64,000 nucleotides of DNA from Tsuneonella sediminis (GTDB taxonomy: Bacteria; Pseudomonadota; Alphaproteobacteria; Sphingomonadales; Sphingomonadaceae). A program made the position numbers and the translations under genes. Positions 1 through 10,787 of the stretch are shown here, in pieces. Location: NCBI RefSeq assembly GCF_051912845.1, contig NZ_JBNCBU010000001.1, positions 1,364,001 through 1,428,000 on the forward strand, written 5' to 3'. How positions within the stretch are numbered: the stretch's first letter is position 1; every line of letters begins with the position of its first letter. The notes under the pieces were generated by a model. That model worked only from the letters and a program-made list of their open reading frames with translations, had not been told where the DNA came from and ran no database searches.

Positions 1-1305
<1,305 letters not shown>

Positions 1306-1375
1306 CGGGTGAAGCGTCCTTTCCTCGCCACCGAATGTAGGGCCGAAGGGTTGAATGGCAAGATAACGGGGGCGT

Positions 1376-2356
1376 TTAAGCGACGAGCCGCGCGACCAGC
1401 CAGTATGAGGCGGTGGCCCCGGTTGCGTATGCTGCCAGCCGGATACCGGGGCCCAGACTTCCCGGCGCGATCCTGCGCGCCGCGGCGAGCACCAGGATCA
1501 CGCTGCCCACGACCGCGAGCTGTCCCGCTTCCACCCCCAGGTTGAAGGCGAGAAGCGCGGCCGGCACCTCGCCTTCGGGCAGGCCGATCTCGGCAAGGGC
1601 CCCGGCGAATCCGAAACCGTGGATGAGCCCGAAAACGAAGGCGACGAGCCAGGGGAAGCGCCGGGCGAGAGTGGCCGGCTCGGGCGGGCGCAGCAGTTCG
1701 CGTGCAACCAGCACGATCGACAGCGCGATCAGCGCCTCGACCGGTCGCTGCGGGAGGCCCACGAGGCCCAGGGTCACGCCGGCGAGGGTCAGCGAATGGG
1801 CGAGCGTGAAGGCCGTCACTGCCTTGACCACCCCCCAGCCGCGCCGGACTAGCAGGACGAGCGCGATGACGAAGAGCAGGTGATCCCATCCGGCGAGAAT
1901 GTGATGCACCCCCAGCGTGCCATAGGTGCGCCAGACCTGCGTGGATGCTGGGGCGGCCGCGACGGTCGCGAACGGGCGCGACGGGACGAGGCGGTAGTTC
2001 TGCGGCTCTCCCGCCAGCGGCATGACCCGTACGAGGACATCCCCGCCTCCCGGAACGTCGCGATAGCCGATCCGCTTTCCTGTCAGCGTGCCTTCACAAG
2101 TCAGGCGGGCGTTTCCGATGAGAGCCAGCGCGCCGGTCCGGCCGTGCGGCCCATCGGTGACGCGGCATCCGGCAGGGACCAGCGGCATCGCCAGCCGTGG
2201 CGTGCGGCGCGAAACGAGCGGCTGCTTCCAGGCCATGCTCCATTCCCCGGCGGTGCGCTGACGGTATTCAATGTATCCAGGACGCAGTTCGTCTGCGGCA
2301 GCAGGCGCCGACAGTCCGGCCAGCAGCACAAGCACGACGGCGAGCAGTCTGCTCAC
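1376..2356 (-). CDS. HupE/UreJ-family multi-spanning membrane protein
   Basis: A 326-aa protein with a signal peptide (about residues 1-21), a roughly 110-residue exported N-terminal domain containing two cysteines (C64, C87), then a six-or-more-helix membrane domain. The membrane part has the HupE/UreJ signature: HHILAGWDHLLF (151-162), FTLAHSLTL (183-191), GLIHGFGFAG (243-252) and FNLGVEAGQ (271-279). Those His, Asp, Asn and Glu residues suggest metal binding; HupE/UreJ proteins are linked to nickel uptake, but no hydrogenase or urease gene is visible here. It overlaps the upstream PPIase gene by 4 nt and ends a three-gene unit. The family call is firm; the substrate is unknown. Confidence 0.85.
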   Translation of the reverse strand: MSRLLAVVLVLLAGLSAPAAADELRPGYIEYRQRTAGEWSMAWKQPLVSRRTPRLAMPLVPAGCRVTDGPHGRTGALALIGNARLTCEGTLTGKRIGYRDVPGGGDVLVRVMPLAGEPQNYRLVPSRPFATVAAAPASTQVWRTYGTLGVHHILAGWDHLLFVIALVLLVRRGWGVVKAVTAFTLAHSLTLAGVTLGLVGLPQRPVEALIALSIVLVARELLRPPEPATLARRFPWLVAFVFGLIHGFGFAGALAEIGLPEGEVPAALLAFNLGVEAGQLAVVGSVILVLAAARRIAPGSLGPGIRLAAYATGATASYWLVARLVA

Positions 2357-3195
2357 TTGTCGATCGTGACCGTGTAGGCGTCACGCAGGAGCTTGTAGGC
2401 GGCATCCCTGCGCGAGCCCGCGGTCGCCGTGCGCCAGTCGTCCTCGACCCGGCCGCGGACGGCCTCGAAAGGAGGAAGCTTGCCCGGCGTGCGCTCAGTC
2501 AGGCGAACGAGATGCCAGCCGAGCGCCCCTTCGATCGGCCCCTGCCACGACTTCGACGGCGCGAGCGTGTCGAGCGCTCTTGCGAATTCCTCGCCCAATT
2601 CGCGTGCGATCGCTTCGCGCCCGGCGCGCTCGAACCGCGGCGGCAGCGAGACGGGGTCTCCGACCCAGCGCCAGTCGGCTCCCCCGTCGAGTAACGTCTT
2701 GCCCACCGTTGCCCGGCTCCGCGAGGTGAAGAAGATCTGGTCAAACGTCAGCGCGGCGTCGACCGCAAAGCGTTCGGGGTGGTCGGCCAGCCACTTGCGC
2801 AGGGTCGCCTCGTCCGGGCTTTCGGCGTCGGCCGCGCTGGCCGCGATCGCATCCATCTTCTGCGCCAGCCGCTTGCGGATGACCGCATCGCCATCGTCGA
2901 GTCCGAGCCGCAGCGCCTCGCGATAGAGCACCTCGTCGCGCACCCAGCCGCCGATGACGCCATCGAGTTCCGCCGCACTTGGCGGCCGCCCCATTATCTC
3001 GGCGAAGTTGGCCGCGAGCCGGGCCTGGTCCTCGCGGGTGAGGACGATCGTCCGGGTTTCCGGATCCGCCGGCTCGCCCTGCCATCCGAGGAACGCGAAG
3101 ATGGCCGCGCCAAGGAGCAGGAAATGCACGAGCGGCTCGCGGATGAGCCGGGCGAGGGTTAGGCCTCGGGTGCCGGGTTCTGTGCTGTCAGCCAT
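2353..3195 (-). CDS. Membrane-anchored PpiC-type peptidyl-prolyl cis-trans isomerase
   Basis: A 280-aa protein with one N-terminal transmembrane helix (about residues 22-37), a SurA-like N-terminal helical region and a C-terminal parvulin (rotamase) domain ending in the ALGWHLVRL and PPFEAVRGRV segments usual for PpiC proteins. Most of it should be periplasmic, helping envelope proteins fold. The ATG at 3195 is chosen because it gives the membrane anchor close to the N-terminus; the frame extends upstream without a domain. It overlaps the end of the DUF3604 gene by 37 nt and the start of the HupE-like gene by 4 nt, so the three are almost certainly translated from one mRNA. It may be dedicated to one of its neighbours. 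Confidence 0.82.
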   Translation of the reverse strand: MADSTEPGTRGLTLARLIREPLVHFLLLGAAIFAFLGWQGEPADPETRTIVLTREDQARLAANFAEIMGRPPSAAELDGVIGGWVRDEVLYREALRLGLDDGDAVIRKRLAQKMDAIAASAADAESPDEATLRKWLADHPERFAVDAALTFDQIFFTSRSRATVGKTLLDGGADWRWVGDPVSLPPRFERAGREAIARELGEEFARALDTLAPSKSWQGPIEGALGWHLVRLTERTPGKLPPFEAVRGRVEDDWRTATAGSRRDAAYKLLRDAYTVTIDK

Positions 3196-5093
3196 ATGGG
3201 CGACGAATAGGCACGTTCCTGCGCGACTGCATCCTTCATCGCTTCGGGCGGCAGCTTGACGCCGTACCGCAGCGCATCGAACAGGATCCACCGCGGGGTG
3301 GGGATTTCCAGCACGCGGACGTAGTAGAAAGCGTTCTGTCCGCTACGGTATTCGGGGTCCGTCCACAGCGTCCGCAATTGCCGGGCACCGATGGAGTTGG
3401 TGTAGGTGGCGCGGGCACGATCCACCGTGTCGCCGACCGCGGGCACCTTGCCGCCCGTCCTCGTGCGCCGGTCGGGATCGGACCATGCGACGTCGAACAC
3501 TTTCTCCTGCGCGCGGCCGCCGGCGTCGATCCAGCCCTTGACCACCTGGACCCGGTCTAGGTTCGCGCCGCGGGGATCCTTTAGTGCCTCGATCATGAAG
3601 ACCGGCGCCTTGCCCCTGTCGGCGAGTTCCCCGCCCATCGGGACCCCGCGCCGGTAGCCGAGCGCGACCCAGCCCTGCTTCGTGAAATCGTCCGGGGTGA
3701 AGTCGAACCCGCCGAACAGCCGGACGGTCATCCGAGGGCCGGTCGTGGCGTAGACTTCCCGGCGGACGAACGCGTCGAAGATTTCCGCGCGGGTGTTGGC
3801 CTTCGCCCAGACCCCGGCGTAACCACCGGCGAGGTAGTGCCAACCGAAACGGCCCTGCCGCGTTCCGAGGTTCTGGGGCTCGATGGAACGGCGCGCCTGC
3901 GGCTCGTTGCCCGTGTGCTTGCCGAAGAAATTGTCTTCATCGCCCGTAGCGAGCGCGGTGTGGCTGTCGGTCGATCCGATCAACCCGAAGCGATAGGGGT
4001 TCGCGCCGGTTCGCGCCTCGATCGTCAGACCGCGCTTCAGGGCCTCGCGCACGTAGTTTCCGCCGAACATGTCCGGCGTCGACCTGCGGGTGAGCGGAAG
4101 GTTGCCCAGTTCCCATCCGGCCACGCCGAAACTGGCGTATTCGTCATTGGGGCTGAGGAACCGGTGCGCCTCGCTGTCGCCCTTGATCTGCGTCGCTTCG
4201 ACCACCGGCTCGCGCGCCGCGCGGCGGCGCGCATAGGCCGCGGTCATCGGCCCGCCGCCCGGCATCGTCAGTTCGAACATCAGGCCGTTCGAGAGATTGG
4301 AGTTGTGCGGGATCGCGAGGACCCGGCCGCCCGTTTTCCTTTCGTAGGCGTCCATGTAATCCCAGAGGCCGTCGACCTGTCCGCCCAGCCCCGGGAAGGG
4401 CCGGACCTGGCTGGTCCGGTCGCTGCCGTCGCGGAACATCACCACGCGGTGCAGATTGTTGCCGTCGGGCATCAGGGTGTACTCGAACCCCGCAAGCGCG
4501 GTGAATCGGCCCGGCTCGTTGAACCGGTCGATCGTATCGAGATGCGCCTGCCAGATATCCTCGGTGGCCTCGGCCTGGGCCTCGGGATCGCGCAGCCCGG
4601 GCGGAAGCGTGCCGTCGGCGGCGGCGGTGATGAGTTCGGCGACCGCCCGCTGCGATTCGTGCGGGCCCGCGTGCATCATGTCGTGCCAGCGGCGCAGCAC
4701 CGGGTCGCGGATCAGCATGCGCGGCGCATCGTAAAGGCGGCGCGTGGCGCCTAGTCCGTCGGAATGGTCGGCGATGACGAGGAAGTCGAGCGGCCGGTCG
4801 AGCTGCGCGGGGATGCCGATGGTCGAAGTTACTTTTTCGCCACGCGCGAAGCGCAGCGCCTGCTCGGGACCCAGCCGCACGCCGAAGCCGAAAGCGTCGA
4901 TCGAATTGTCCGTGTGAAGGTGGGTATCGCCCCACAGGACCCGCTCGGGATAGGGGGTCACTGGCACCCTGCCGCTGCCGTCACCGCGCGCCGCGGCGCT
5001 TGCGCTGCCGCCCGCACCGGTCACCGTCATGTCGCAGGCGGCCGTGCAAAGCAGCGCGCTCACGAGTGCAAGGTCGCGGATCGGATTGCCCAT
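3159..5093 (-). CDS. DUF3604 family lipoprotein with PHP-like metal-binding motifs
   Basis: A 644-aa protein starting with a lipoprotein signal (CTAAC, Cys20), so probably membrane-anchored outside the cytoplasm. After the leader come motifs like those of PHP-fold metallohydrolases: WGDTHLHTD (54-62), VIADHSDGLG (106-115), IPHNSN (261-266), VVEATQIKGDSEAH (297-310) and GSTDSHTA (373-380). The His and Asp residues could hold a metal cluster and suggest a phosphoesterase or related hydrolase, but I know of no substrate for DUF3604. It is the first gene of the unit with the PpiC-like foldase and the HupE-like membrane protein. Domain call strong, function open. Confidence 0.85.
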   Translation of the reverse strand: MGNPIRDLALVSALLCTAACDMTVTGAGGSASAAARGDGSGRVPVTPYPERVLWGDTHLHTDNSIDAFGFGVRLGPEQALRFARGEKVTSTIGIPAQLDRPLDFLVIADHSDGLGATRRLYDAPRMLIRDPVLRRWHDMMHAGPHESQRAVAELITAAADGTLPPGLRDPEAQAEATEDIWQAHLDTIDRFNEPGRFTALAGFEYTLMPDGNNLHRVVMFRDGSDRTSQVRPFPGLGGQVDGLWDYMDAYERKTGGRVLAIPHNSNLSNGLMFELTMPGGGPMTAAYARRRAAREPVVEATQIKGDSEAHRFLSPNDEYASFGVAGWELGNLPLTRRSTPDMFGGNYVREALKRGLTIEARTGANPYRFGLIGSTDSHTALATGDEDNFFGKHTGNEPQARRSIEPQNLGTRQGRFGWHYLAGGYAGVWAKANTRAEIFDAFVRREVYATTGPRMTVRLFGGFDFTPDDFTKQGWVALGYRRGVPMGGELADRGKAPVFMIEALKDPRGANLDRVQVVKGWIDAGGRAQEKVFDVAWSDPDRRTRTGGKVPAVGDTVDRARATYTNSIGARQLRTLWTDPEYRSGQNAFYYVRVLEIPTPRWILFDALRYGVKLPPEAMKDAVAQERAYSSPIWLTAQNPAPEA

Positions 5094-5214
5094 GTCGCCC
5101 CCCTTTCGCAGGGTGCCACACGGCGACTGTCAGTCAAGCATTCAGCTGCGGTGCCCGCGAAGGCGTTCCTGAAACCGGAAGCGTTCCCACCGGAAAGAGC
5201 CGGGCCTTGGAACC

Positions 5215-6255
5215 CTATTGGGCAGCGGCCCCGCGCAGCTTGCCCACCGACTGGGCGCCCGCGGCGTTCGTGACGAGCACCTCGTCGCCGTCGACCACCA
5301 CGATCACGTCATCGAGGCCGACGACCGACACCCGCGGGCCGTCGCTCTCCACCAGCACGTTGCGGCAGTCGACCAGATCTGCATTTCCGGGGGCGCGGTT
5401 CCCGTCGCCGTCGCGGTCGAGCACGTCGCGAAGGGATTGCCAGTTGCCGATGTCGGACCATCCCATGTCGGCCGGAACGACAGCGGCACGGCTAGTGTTC
5501 TCCATCACCGCGTAGTCCACCGATTCGCCCGCGATCACCTCGAACGGTGCCGCCTCCGGGTGAAACGCATGACCGTCGCGCAAGCCGCCTGCGACAGCCT
5601 GCCGGACAGCCTCGGCCATCGCAGGACGGTGCGCGGCGAGCTCGCCGAGGAATGCACCGGCCCGAAAGGCGAATATGCCGCCGTTCCACGCGTAACCGCC
5701 TTCCGCCAGGAAGCGTTCTGCAGTGGTCCGATCGGGCTTCTCGACAAAGCGATCGATCCGGTGCGCCGCGCCTCCTTCGCCAATGGGTTCGCCCAGGCGG
5801 ATATATCCGTATCCGGTCTCGGGCCGATCGGCGGAAATGCCCATCGCCACCATCCAGCCCTCTTCCGCAAGCCCGGCCGCGACCCGCGCCGCTGCGGCAA
5901 ATGCGTCAGCGTCGGCGATATGGTGGTCGCTGGGGCAGACCAGCATGATAGCGTCGGCGGGCAGAAGCGCGGCGGCGAGCGCGATCGCCGGGGCCGTGTT
6001 GCGCGCCGCCGGCTCGACGATCAGGGTAATGTCCTCGTCCGCCTGTTCCTCGATCAGGGCCACGTGCGCCGCTCCCGCGACGATGACGGGACTGGCGAAT
6101 CCCTCGCCACGGCAGCGCTCGAGCGTGGCCTGGAACAGCGTCGACTGGCCGACCAGCGGAAGGAATGGCTTGGGCTTGTCCTTGCGGCTGCGGGGCCACA
6201 GGCGCGTACCGCTGCCCCCGCACAGGACGACCGGGGTGATCGGACAAATGCTCAT
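5215..6255 (-). CDS. manC: Mannose-1-phosphate guanylyltransferase
   Basis: Makes GDP-mannose from mannose-1-phosphate and GTP, feeding capsule, exopolysaccharide or LPS synthesis in the cytoplasm. The 346-aa protein has the nucleotidyltransferase signature LCGGSGTRLWPRSR (11-24), the lysine-rich KDKPKPF just after it, and an FVEKPD motif near residue 170. It ends after a short left-handed helix segment and lacks the phosphomannose isomerase domain of the longer bifunctional enzymes. It is a single gene, 121 nt from the DUF3604 start and 64 nt from the end of tonB. The symbol manC is used for the activity; an orthologue could carry another polysaccharide-cluster name. Confidence 0.9.
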   Translation of the reverse strand: MSICPITPVVLCGGSGTRLWPRSRKDKPKPFLPLVGQSTLFQATLERCRGEGFASPVIVAGAAHVALIEEQADEDITLIVEPAARNTAPAIALAAALLPADAIMLVCPSDHHIADADAFAAAARVAAGLAEEGWMVAMGISADRPETGYGYIRLGEPIGEGGAAHRIDRFVEKPDRTTAERFLAEGGYAWNGGIFAFRAGAFLGELAAHRPAMAEAVRQAVAGGLRDGHAFHPEAAPFEVIAGESVDYAVMENTSRAAVVPADMGWSDIGNWQSLRDVLDRDGDGNRAPGNADLVDCRNVLVESDGPRVSVVGLDDVIVVVDGDEVLVTNAAGAQSVGKLRGAAAQ

Positions 6256-6319
6256 CTCCGGCGCGACCTAGCACGAAAAAACGGACTGGCGATTCCCTTC
6301 GTTTCGGGCGGTCGAAATT

Positions 6320-7054
6320 TCAGAACCACCGCTGTCGCCAGTAGAACGGAGCGGCCACCGGGTTTCCGGCCGCATCGGTCGCCGGTTTGAAGCGCAGCCG
6401 CTCGACGACGAGGCGGCAGGTGATCGCGTCCGCCTCGGGATCGGGACTGGGTTTGTACACGCTGCAGTTCGACGCGCGTCCGTCGGGGCCGACGATCACC
6501 TTCACGATAACCTCGGTGCCGATGCGGGCCTGGCGGCCGCCAGGCGGCGTGGGATAGTCGCGGGCGTTGTTGATGCCCCCCGAGACATGAACCGGGTTGG
6601 TGGCGATACCGCCTCCCTGCCCGCTGCCGCCGCTACCGCTGCCGGTTCCCGAACCCGTCCCGCCGGCACCTGTCCCGGCGCCCTGTTCCCGCGCTCCCGA
6701 GGTGTCGGCCGAACCGGTTGAGCTTGCCTTCGGGGCGGGCGGGTCGGGCTTGACCTTGATCCTGGGTTCGGGCGCAATGGTCGCTTTTGGGACCGCCTTC
6801 GTGCCTTCCTCACCCGATGCACCGGCGTCGGGCTCCGGCTCGGGGGGAGGCTCGTATTCCTTCGTCTCGACAGTGACGGTGAAGGTCGAAAGCACTGCGT
6901 CCTCGACCGAAGCCGTCGCGTTCGGCGCGAAGGCCTTGGCAAGAGCGTAGATGCCGAGGACGTGCAGCAGGACGATCGCCACGAGAGTAGCCGGGCGGGG
7001 CCGGCGCCGCGCGCTGGCGAAGTTGTCGTTGGTCGCTGAGCCGGGGGCCGCCAT
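6320..7054 (-). CDS. tonB: Energy transducer TonB
   Basis: Couples the proton motive force to outer-membrane receptors. The 244-aa protein has a short cytoplasmic tail, one membrane anchor (about residues 22-40), a periplasmic spacer rich in Pro, Glu and Lys followed by a Gly/Ser/Thr-rich stretch (about 120-150), and a C-terminal TonB domain (about 165-244) with YPTPPGGRQARIG and a terminal WRQRWF. The periplasmic domain has two cysteines (SNCSVY and ITCRLV) that could form a disulfide. It lies downstream of the large TonB-dependent receptor but behind an intrinsic terminator at 7092-7134, so it probably also has its own promoter. No exbB or exbD is adjacent. Confidence 0.92.
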   Translation of the reverse strand: MAAPGSATNDNFASARRRPRPATLVAIVLLHVLGIYALAKAFAPNATASVEDAVLSTFTVTVETKEYEPPPEPEPDAGASGEEGTKAVPKATIAPEPRIKVKPDPPAPKASSTGSADTSGAREQGAGTGAGGTGSGTGSGSGGSGQGGGIATNPVHVSGGINNARDYPTPPGGRQARIGTEVIVKVIVGPDGRASNCSVYKPSPDPEADAITCRLVVERLRFKPATDAAGNPVAAPFYWRQRWF

Positions 7055-7091
7055 GCTGGCGTCAACGATGCGGCACTCTCACGCGTTCCGC

Positions 7092-7134
7092 CAGCCAAAA
7101 ACGAACGGCGGCGCTCCCGCGAAGGAGCGCCGCC
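7092..7134 (-). terminator. Rho-independent terminator after the TonB-dependent receptor gene
   Basis: A perfect 11-bp GC-rich stem (7107-7117 with 7124-7134) and a 6-nt loop, followed on the minus strand by GTTCGTTTTT. It lies 25 nt past the receptor stop codon and before tonB. Confidence 0.85.
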
Positions 7135-7159
7135 GCCGTGTTTCAGGATCGTGCCCGGA

Positions 7160-10100
7160 TCAGAAGTCGTAGCTGACGCCCAGCTGGATCTTCCACAGCG
7201 AGGACGAGCTCTGCACCACCGGGTCGCGGAAGCTGACCGCACCGTTCCGGTACTGCGAGCTGATCGGGGTGTAGACGTACTTCCCCGTGCCCGACTGGAT
7301 GTCGGCGCGCACGAGCGCTTCGGTGTAGCTGTACCGCCGGAAGACGTTGCTGTCGCTGTCGATGAAGTTCAGGAAGTTGTCGAAGTCCAGGAAAAGCTTC
7401 ACCTTGTCCTTCTTCAGCCCGAACGCGCTCATCGGTCCCGGGATTTCCTGGCTGAAGCGCAGATCGAGATCGTAGAACCACGAGTTCTCGCACGAGTTGC
7501 GCGGCAGCACCTGGCCGCGATACTTGGCGATGCACTTGTTGTTCGAGATGAAGCTGTCGAGCGCGCCGGCGAAGGCCGCGTCGGCAATCACGACGTTCGG
7601 GTCGCTGGTGCCGGTCGGAACGTAGAACAGCGAGTTGAAGTCGCCGCTCGCGCTGTCGTTGAGGACCTCCGACGGAGCGTTGTCCCAGACCACCGAGAAC
7701 GGACGCCCCGAGCGGGCGACGAACACGAAGCCGAAGCTGGTGTCGTTGTCGCCGAAGAACTGCTCGCGGACATTGAGGCCCATCGTGAGGTTGTGCCGCG
7801 AGGCGTACTCGCTGCGTGCCACGTCCACCGCCTGGCGATCGTAAGCCGCGACGATGTCGAAGCTCGAGGTCGCCGTGGAGCTGTTGTTGTTCCGGTTGTT
7901 CTTCGAGTCGGTGTAGGCGTAGCCGAGGTTGAAGTTGATCCGGCCGCCATCGGTGAAGATACCGCGGCGCCAGTTCTTCGACAGGATCGCGGAGGCGATC
8001 TTGCTCTCGTAGCTCTTGCCGTTGGTCAGCTGGATCTCGTCGTCGCGACTGGTGTTGAAGCAGGCCGGGGTGACGTTGGTGTAGGTCGGCGGGCTGCCGC
8101 CCTGGTTCTGCAGCTGCGCGGCACAGCCGGCCGCGGTCGGATCGATCGCACGGTAGATGGGGCGGCCGTCGGCAGTGAATCCGTTGACGCCGAGCGCCGG
8201 GTTCACGACCTGCGACAGGTCGACGAAGTCCACCGGGTTCTGGAACTTGGACCAGATGAAGTCCGCGCTCAGGCGCCAGTCGCTGAAGAACCCGCTCGGC
8301 GCACCGAACGTGGTCGCGACGCCGAAGTTGGCGCGCCAGACGGTCGGCATCTTGAAGTTGGGATCGGTCGACTGGGTGTCGGCGAGGCCCCGCGCCGACT
8401 GGGTCGCGGCGTTGGTGAGCACGCACTGCGGAATGCCCGTGAACTGTCCGCCCGAAACGACGTTGGCGCGCGGTCCGGTGGTCGGGAAGCACGCGATGCG
8501 CCCGGCCGACGTGCTCGCGGTCACGCCGGTCTGACCGAAGCCGGTGACGAAACCGTTGTTCGAGAACGCGTTCGAGAAATAGACCGCCGGGTCGCCGCCC
8601 GTGAACCGGCCCACGCCGGCCTTGACCTGCGTGTCCGAGAAGAACCCCTGATTGTAGAGGTTGTAGGTCAGACCGAAGCGCGGGAGGATCACCGGGTCGA
8701 TCTTGCCGAAGCTGATCGCATTGGTGTGGCCATACCGCGCGAAGAAGTTCGGATTGGCCGTCGGCGCATTGCCCGAAAGCCAGTCGATCCGCACGCCGCC
8801 GACAACGTCGAGCTGGTCGGTCGCCGCCCACTCGTCCTGGACGTAGGCCGACCAGGTGGTGCGCTTCCAGCGGGCCGCGGCGTCGTTGATGTCGCCGCTG
8901 GCGGTGAAGTTTCCGTAGGCACCCGCGGACTGGCCGGCGACGATCTGGTCGGCACTGGGGAAGGTGTTCGACCCGCCCGACAGGATGCCGGCAGCGAAAT
9001 CGTTGAGGTTGTTGAACGTCAGCGTACCGGTCGAGTTCTGAGCGAACAGGTTGAACACCTTCAGCTCGTTCATCTCGCCGCCGAGGGTGATCGTGTGCGC
9101 GCCTTGCGAAATGCGGCCGAGCGCCTTGAACTGGGTGACCGTCGTCTTGAGGTCGTTCGACGTGCGCGAGAAGCCAGGCCCCGCCAGGAGCGAGCCGTTC
9201 TGCCCGTTGTTGGTCACCCCGACCACGAAACGGGGCATCGGGTTGTCGCTCTGCGCTTCACCGCCGCCGACCGGCCCCTGGACGTCCTGCACGATCGCGC
9301 GGCTGGCGCGCAGCTCTGTCGAGAACGTGTCGGACCAGTCCGAATACAGGCGCAGCGAGTAGTAGTCGCTCTCGGTGCCCTCGGCCTCGAAGCTGTTGAT
9401 GCCGGTGTAGATGTTCGCAGTCTGCGAGAAATCGTCTTCCTCGACGTTGATCTCTTCCAGACGCTGATAGGTCGCCTCGAGGCGCTGGCCATCGGTGATG
9501 TACGCGTCGAGCCGGCCGAAATAGCGCTGGCTGCTTTCCGCCAGGTTGGTGGGAAGGCCGCCGGTTTCAAAGCCATAGGTCGACGACAGGATCTGGGAGA
9601 ACCGGTCGAAGTCCGCGTTGGTGACGTAGGTCAGCTCGTTCGGATAGCCGTTGCCCGCGGGACCGAACTCGAAGCTGTCCGACAGGTCGGTCTCTTCGTA
9701 ACCGGCAAAGAAGAACAGCCGGTCCCTGATGATCGGGCCGCCGAGCGTCGCGCCCCAGCGGTATTCCTTGTAGGGGCTGGCGGAGAAATTGAGGCCGCCC
9801 GCGCTGTCGCCCTGCAGGCTGTCGCTGGCATAGGTGAAGAATGCCGAGCCATGCAGCGCGTTGGTGCCCGACTTGGTCACCACGTTGATCGCGCAGCCGG
9901 TGAACTGGCCATACTGGACGTCGAACGGAGCGAACTCGACCGAGGTCTCGCGGACCGCATCGTACGGAAGCGGGAGCGAGTTGCGGCTGGCGAACGGGGT
10001 GCCGTTGAGGCCGAACAGGTCGGACTGGGCGATGCCGTCGACGGTGAAGGCGTTCGAGCGGTCGTTGCCGCCGAGGCAGGAGACGCGGTCGACCTCGTTG

Positions 10101-10615
10101 CTGCGGTCGAGGCTGACGCGCGGGTCGATGCGGATGATGTCACGAACGTCGCGGCTGATCGACGGAAACGCCTCGATCGTGTCGGTGCCGAACGACTGGC
10201 CGGGGCCGATCGCGCGCTGGGTAAGCTGCACGCGCGAGCCGGTGACGACGATCGTCTGGCCCGCGTCGCTCGCCTCGAGCGAGAACGCGAGGTTGGTGTT
10301 GCCTTGCAGGTTGATGAAGACGTCCTCGACGGTCTGCCCCTCGCGGCCGGGCGAGGTCGCGGTGACCGTGTAGGGACCGCCGGTCACCAGGCTGTCGACG
10401 CGGAACGCGCCGTCGGAACCGGTCACGATCGTGCGGCTGGCACCCGTGCGGGTGTCGGTGACGACGACGGTGCTGCCCCCCAGCGGAGTGCCGCTTGCGT
10501 CGCTCACGGTGCCCTGGATGCCCGAGGTGATCTGCTGGGCCATGACGGGAGCCGGCAGCACGGCGGCGGCGGATAGGCTGACGGCGCTCGCGGCCAGCAG
10601 ATACTTGAGCTTCAT
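7160..10615 (-). CDS. Oar-like TonB-dependent outer-membrane receptor
   Basis: A 1151-aa outer-membrane protein. Signal peptide residues 1-26 (ending PVMA before QQ), then a carboxypeptidase-regulatory-like beta-sandwich (about 30-110, beginning GIQGTVSDASGTPLGG), a plug region with IRIDPRVSLDRS and NAFTVDGIAQSD, and a long beta-barrel ending in QLGVSYDF with a terminal Phe. This domain order matches Oar-type receptors. The ligand is unknown; nothing nearby suggests a siderophore or glycan system. The ATG at 10615 is chosen because it gives a clean signal peptide; the frame extends about 35 codons upstream without one. The 242-nt upstream gap probably holds the promoter. Confidence 0.92.
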   Translation of the reverse strand: MKLKYLLAASAVSLSAAAVLPAPVMAQQITSGIQGTVSDASGTPLGGSTVVVTDTRTGASRTIVTGSDGAFRVDSLVTGGPYTVTATSPGREGQTVEDVFINLQGNTNLAFSLEASDAGQTIVVTGSRVQLTQRAIGPGQSFGTDTIEAFPSISRDVRDIIRIDPRVSLDRSNEVDRVSCLGGNDRSNAFTVDGIAQSDLFGLNGTPFASRNSLPLPYDAVRETSVEFAPFDVQYGQFTGCAINVVTKSGTNALHGSAFFTYASDSLQGDSAGGLNFSASPYKEYRWGATLGGPIIRDRLFFFAGYEETDLSDSFEFGPAGNGYPNELTYVTNADFDRFSQILSSTYGFETGGLPTNLAESSQRYFGRLDAYITDGQRLEATYQRLEEINVEEDDFSQTANIYTGINSFEAEGTESDYYSLRLYSDWSDTFSTELRASRAIVQDVQGPVGGGEAQSDNPMPRFVVGVTNNGQNGSLLAGPGFSRTSNDLKTTVTQFKALGRISQGAHTITLGGEMNELKVFNLFAQNSTGTLTFNNLNDFAAGILSGGSNTFPSADQIVAGQSAGAYGNFTASGDINDAAARWKRTTWSAYVQDEWAATDQLDVVGGVRIDWLSGNAPTANPNFFARYGHTNAISFGKIDPVILPRFGLTYNLYNQGFFSDTQVKAGVGRFTGGDPAVYFSNAFSNNGFVTGFGQTGVTASTSAGRIACFPTTGPRANVVSGGQFTGIPQCVLTNAATQSARGLADTQSTDPNFKMPTVWRANFGVATTFGAPSGFFSDWRLSADFIWSKFQNPVDFVDLSQVVNPALGVNGFTADGRPIYRAIDPTAAGCAAQLQNQGGSPPTYTNVTPACFNTSRDDEIQLTNGKSYESKIASAILSKNWRRGIFTDGGRINFNLGYAYTDSKNNRNNNSSTATSSFDIVAAYDRQAVDVARSEYASRHNLTMGLNVREQFFGDNDTSFGFVFVARSGRPFSVVWDNAPSEVLNDSASGDFNSLFYVPTGTSDPNVVIADAAFAGALDSFISNNKCIAKYRGQVLPRNSCENSWFYDLDLRFSQEIPGPMSAFGLKKDKVKLFLDFDNFLNFIDSDSNVFRRYSYTEALVRADIQSGTGKYVYTPISSQYRNGAVSFRDPVVQSSSSLWKIQLGVSYDF

Positions 10616-10787
10616 GGAATACGATCCCTTGCATTCGATGAGGAGAGGAAGACGACTGGGTCGCCCGATAGGAACTTCCTGCCGCGGCCAAAAGGCCCTT
10701 GCGTTACGATTGTGTGGCATCCGCCCACAGAATTTTCCCCCCCGCAGGAAGCGAGGCCTAAGCCTTTGAAATAGAAAGGGCTTCCTG

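Noticed and set aside
7151..10576. A 1141-codon open frame antisense to the TonB-dependent receptor
   Set aside because: High-GC codon use in the real gene (third positions G/C) leaves the mirror frame free of stops. The translation is rich in Arg, Val, Asp and Glu with no fold or start signal, while the receptor shows full domain order.
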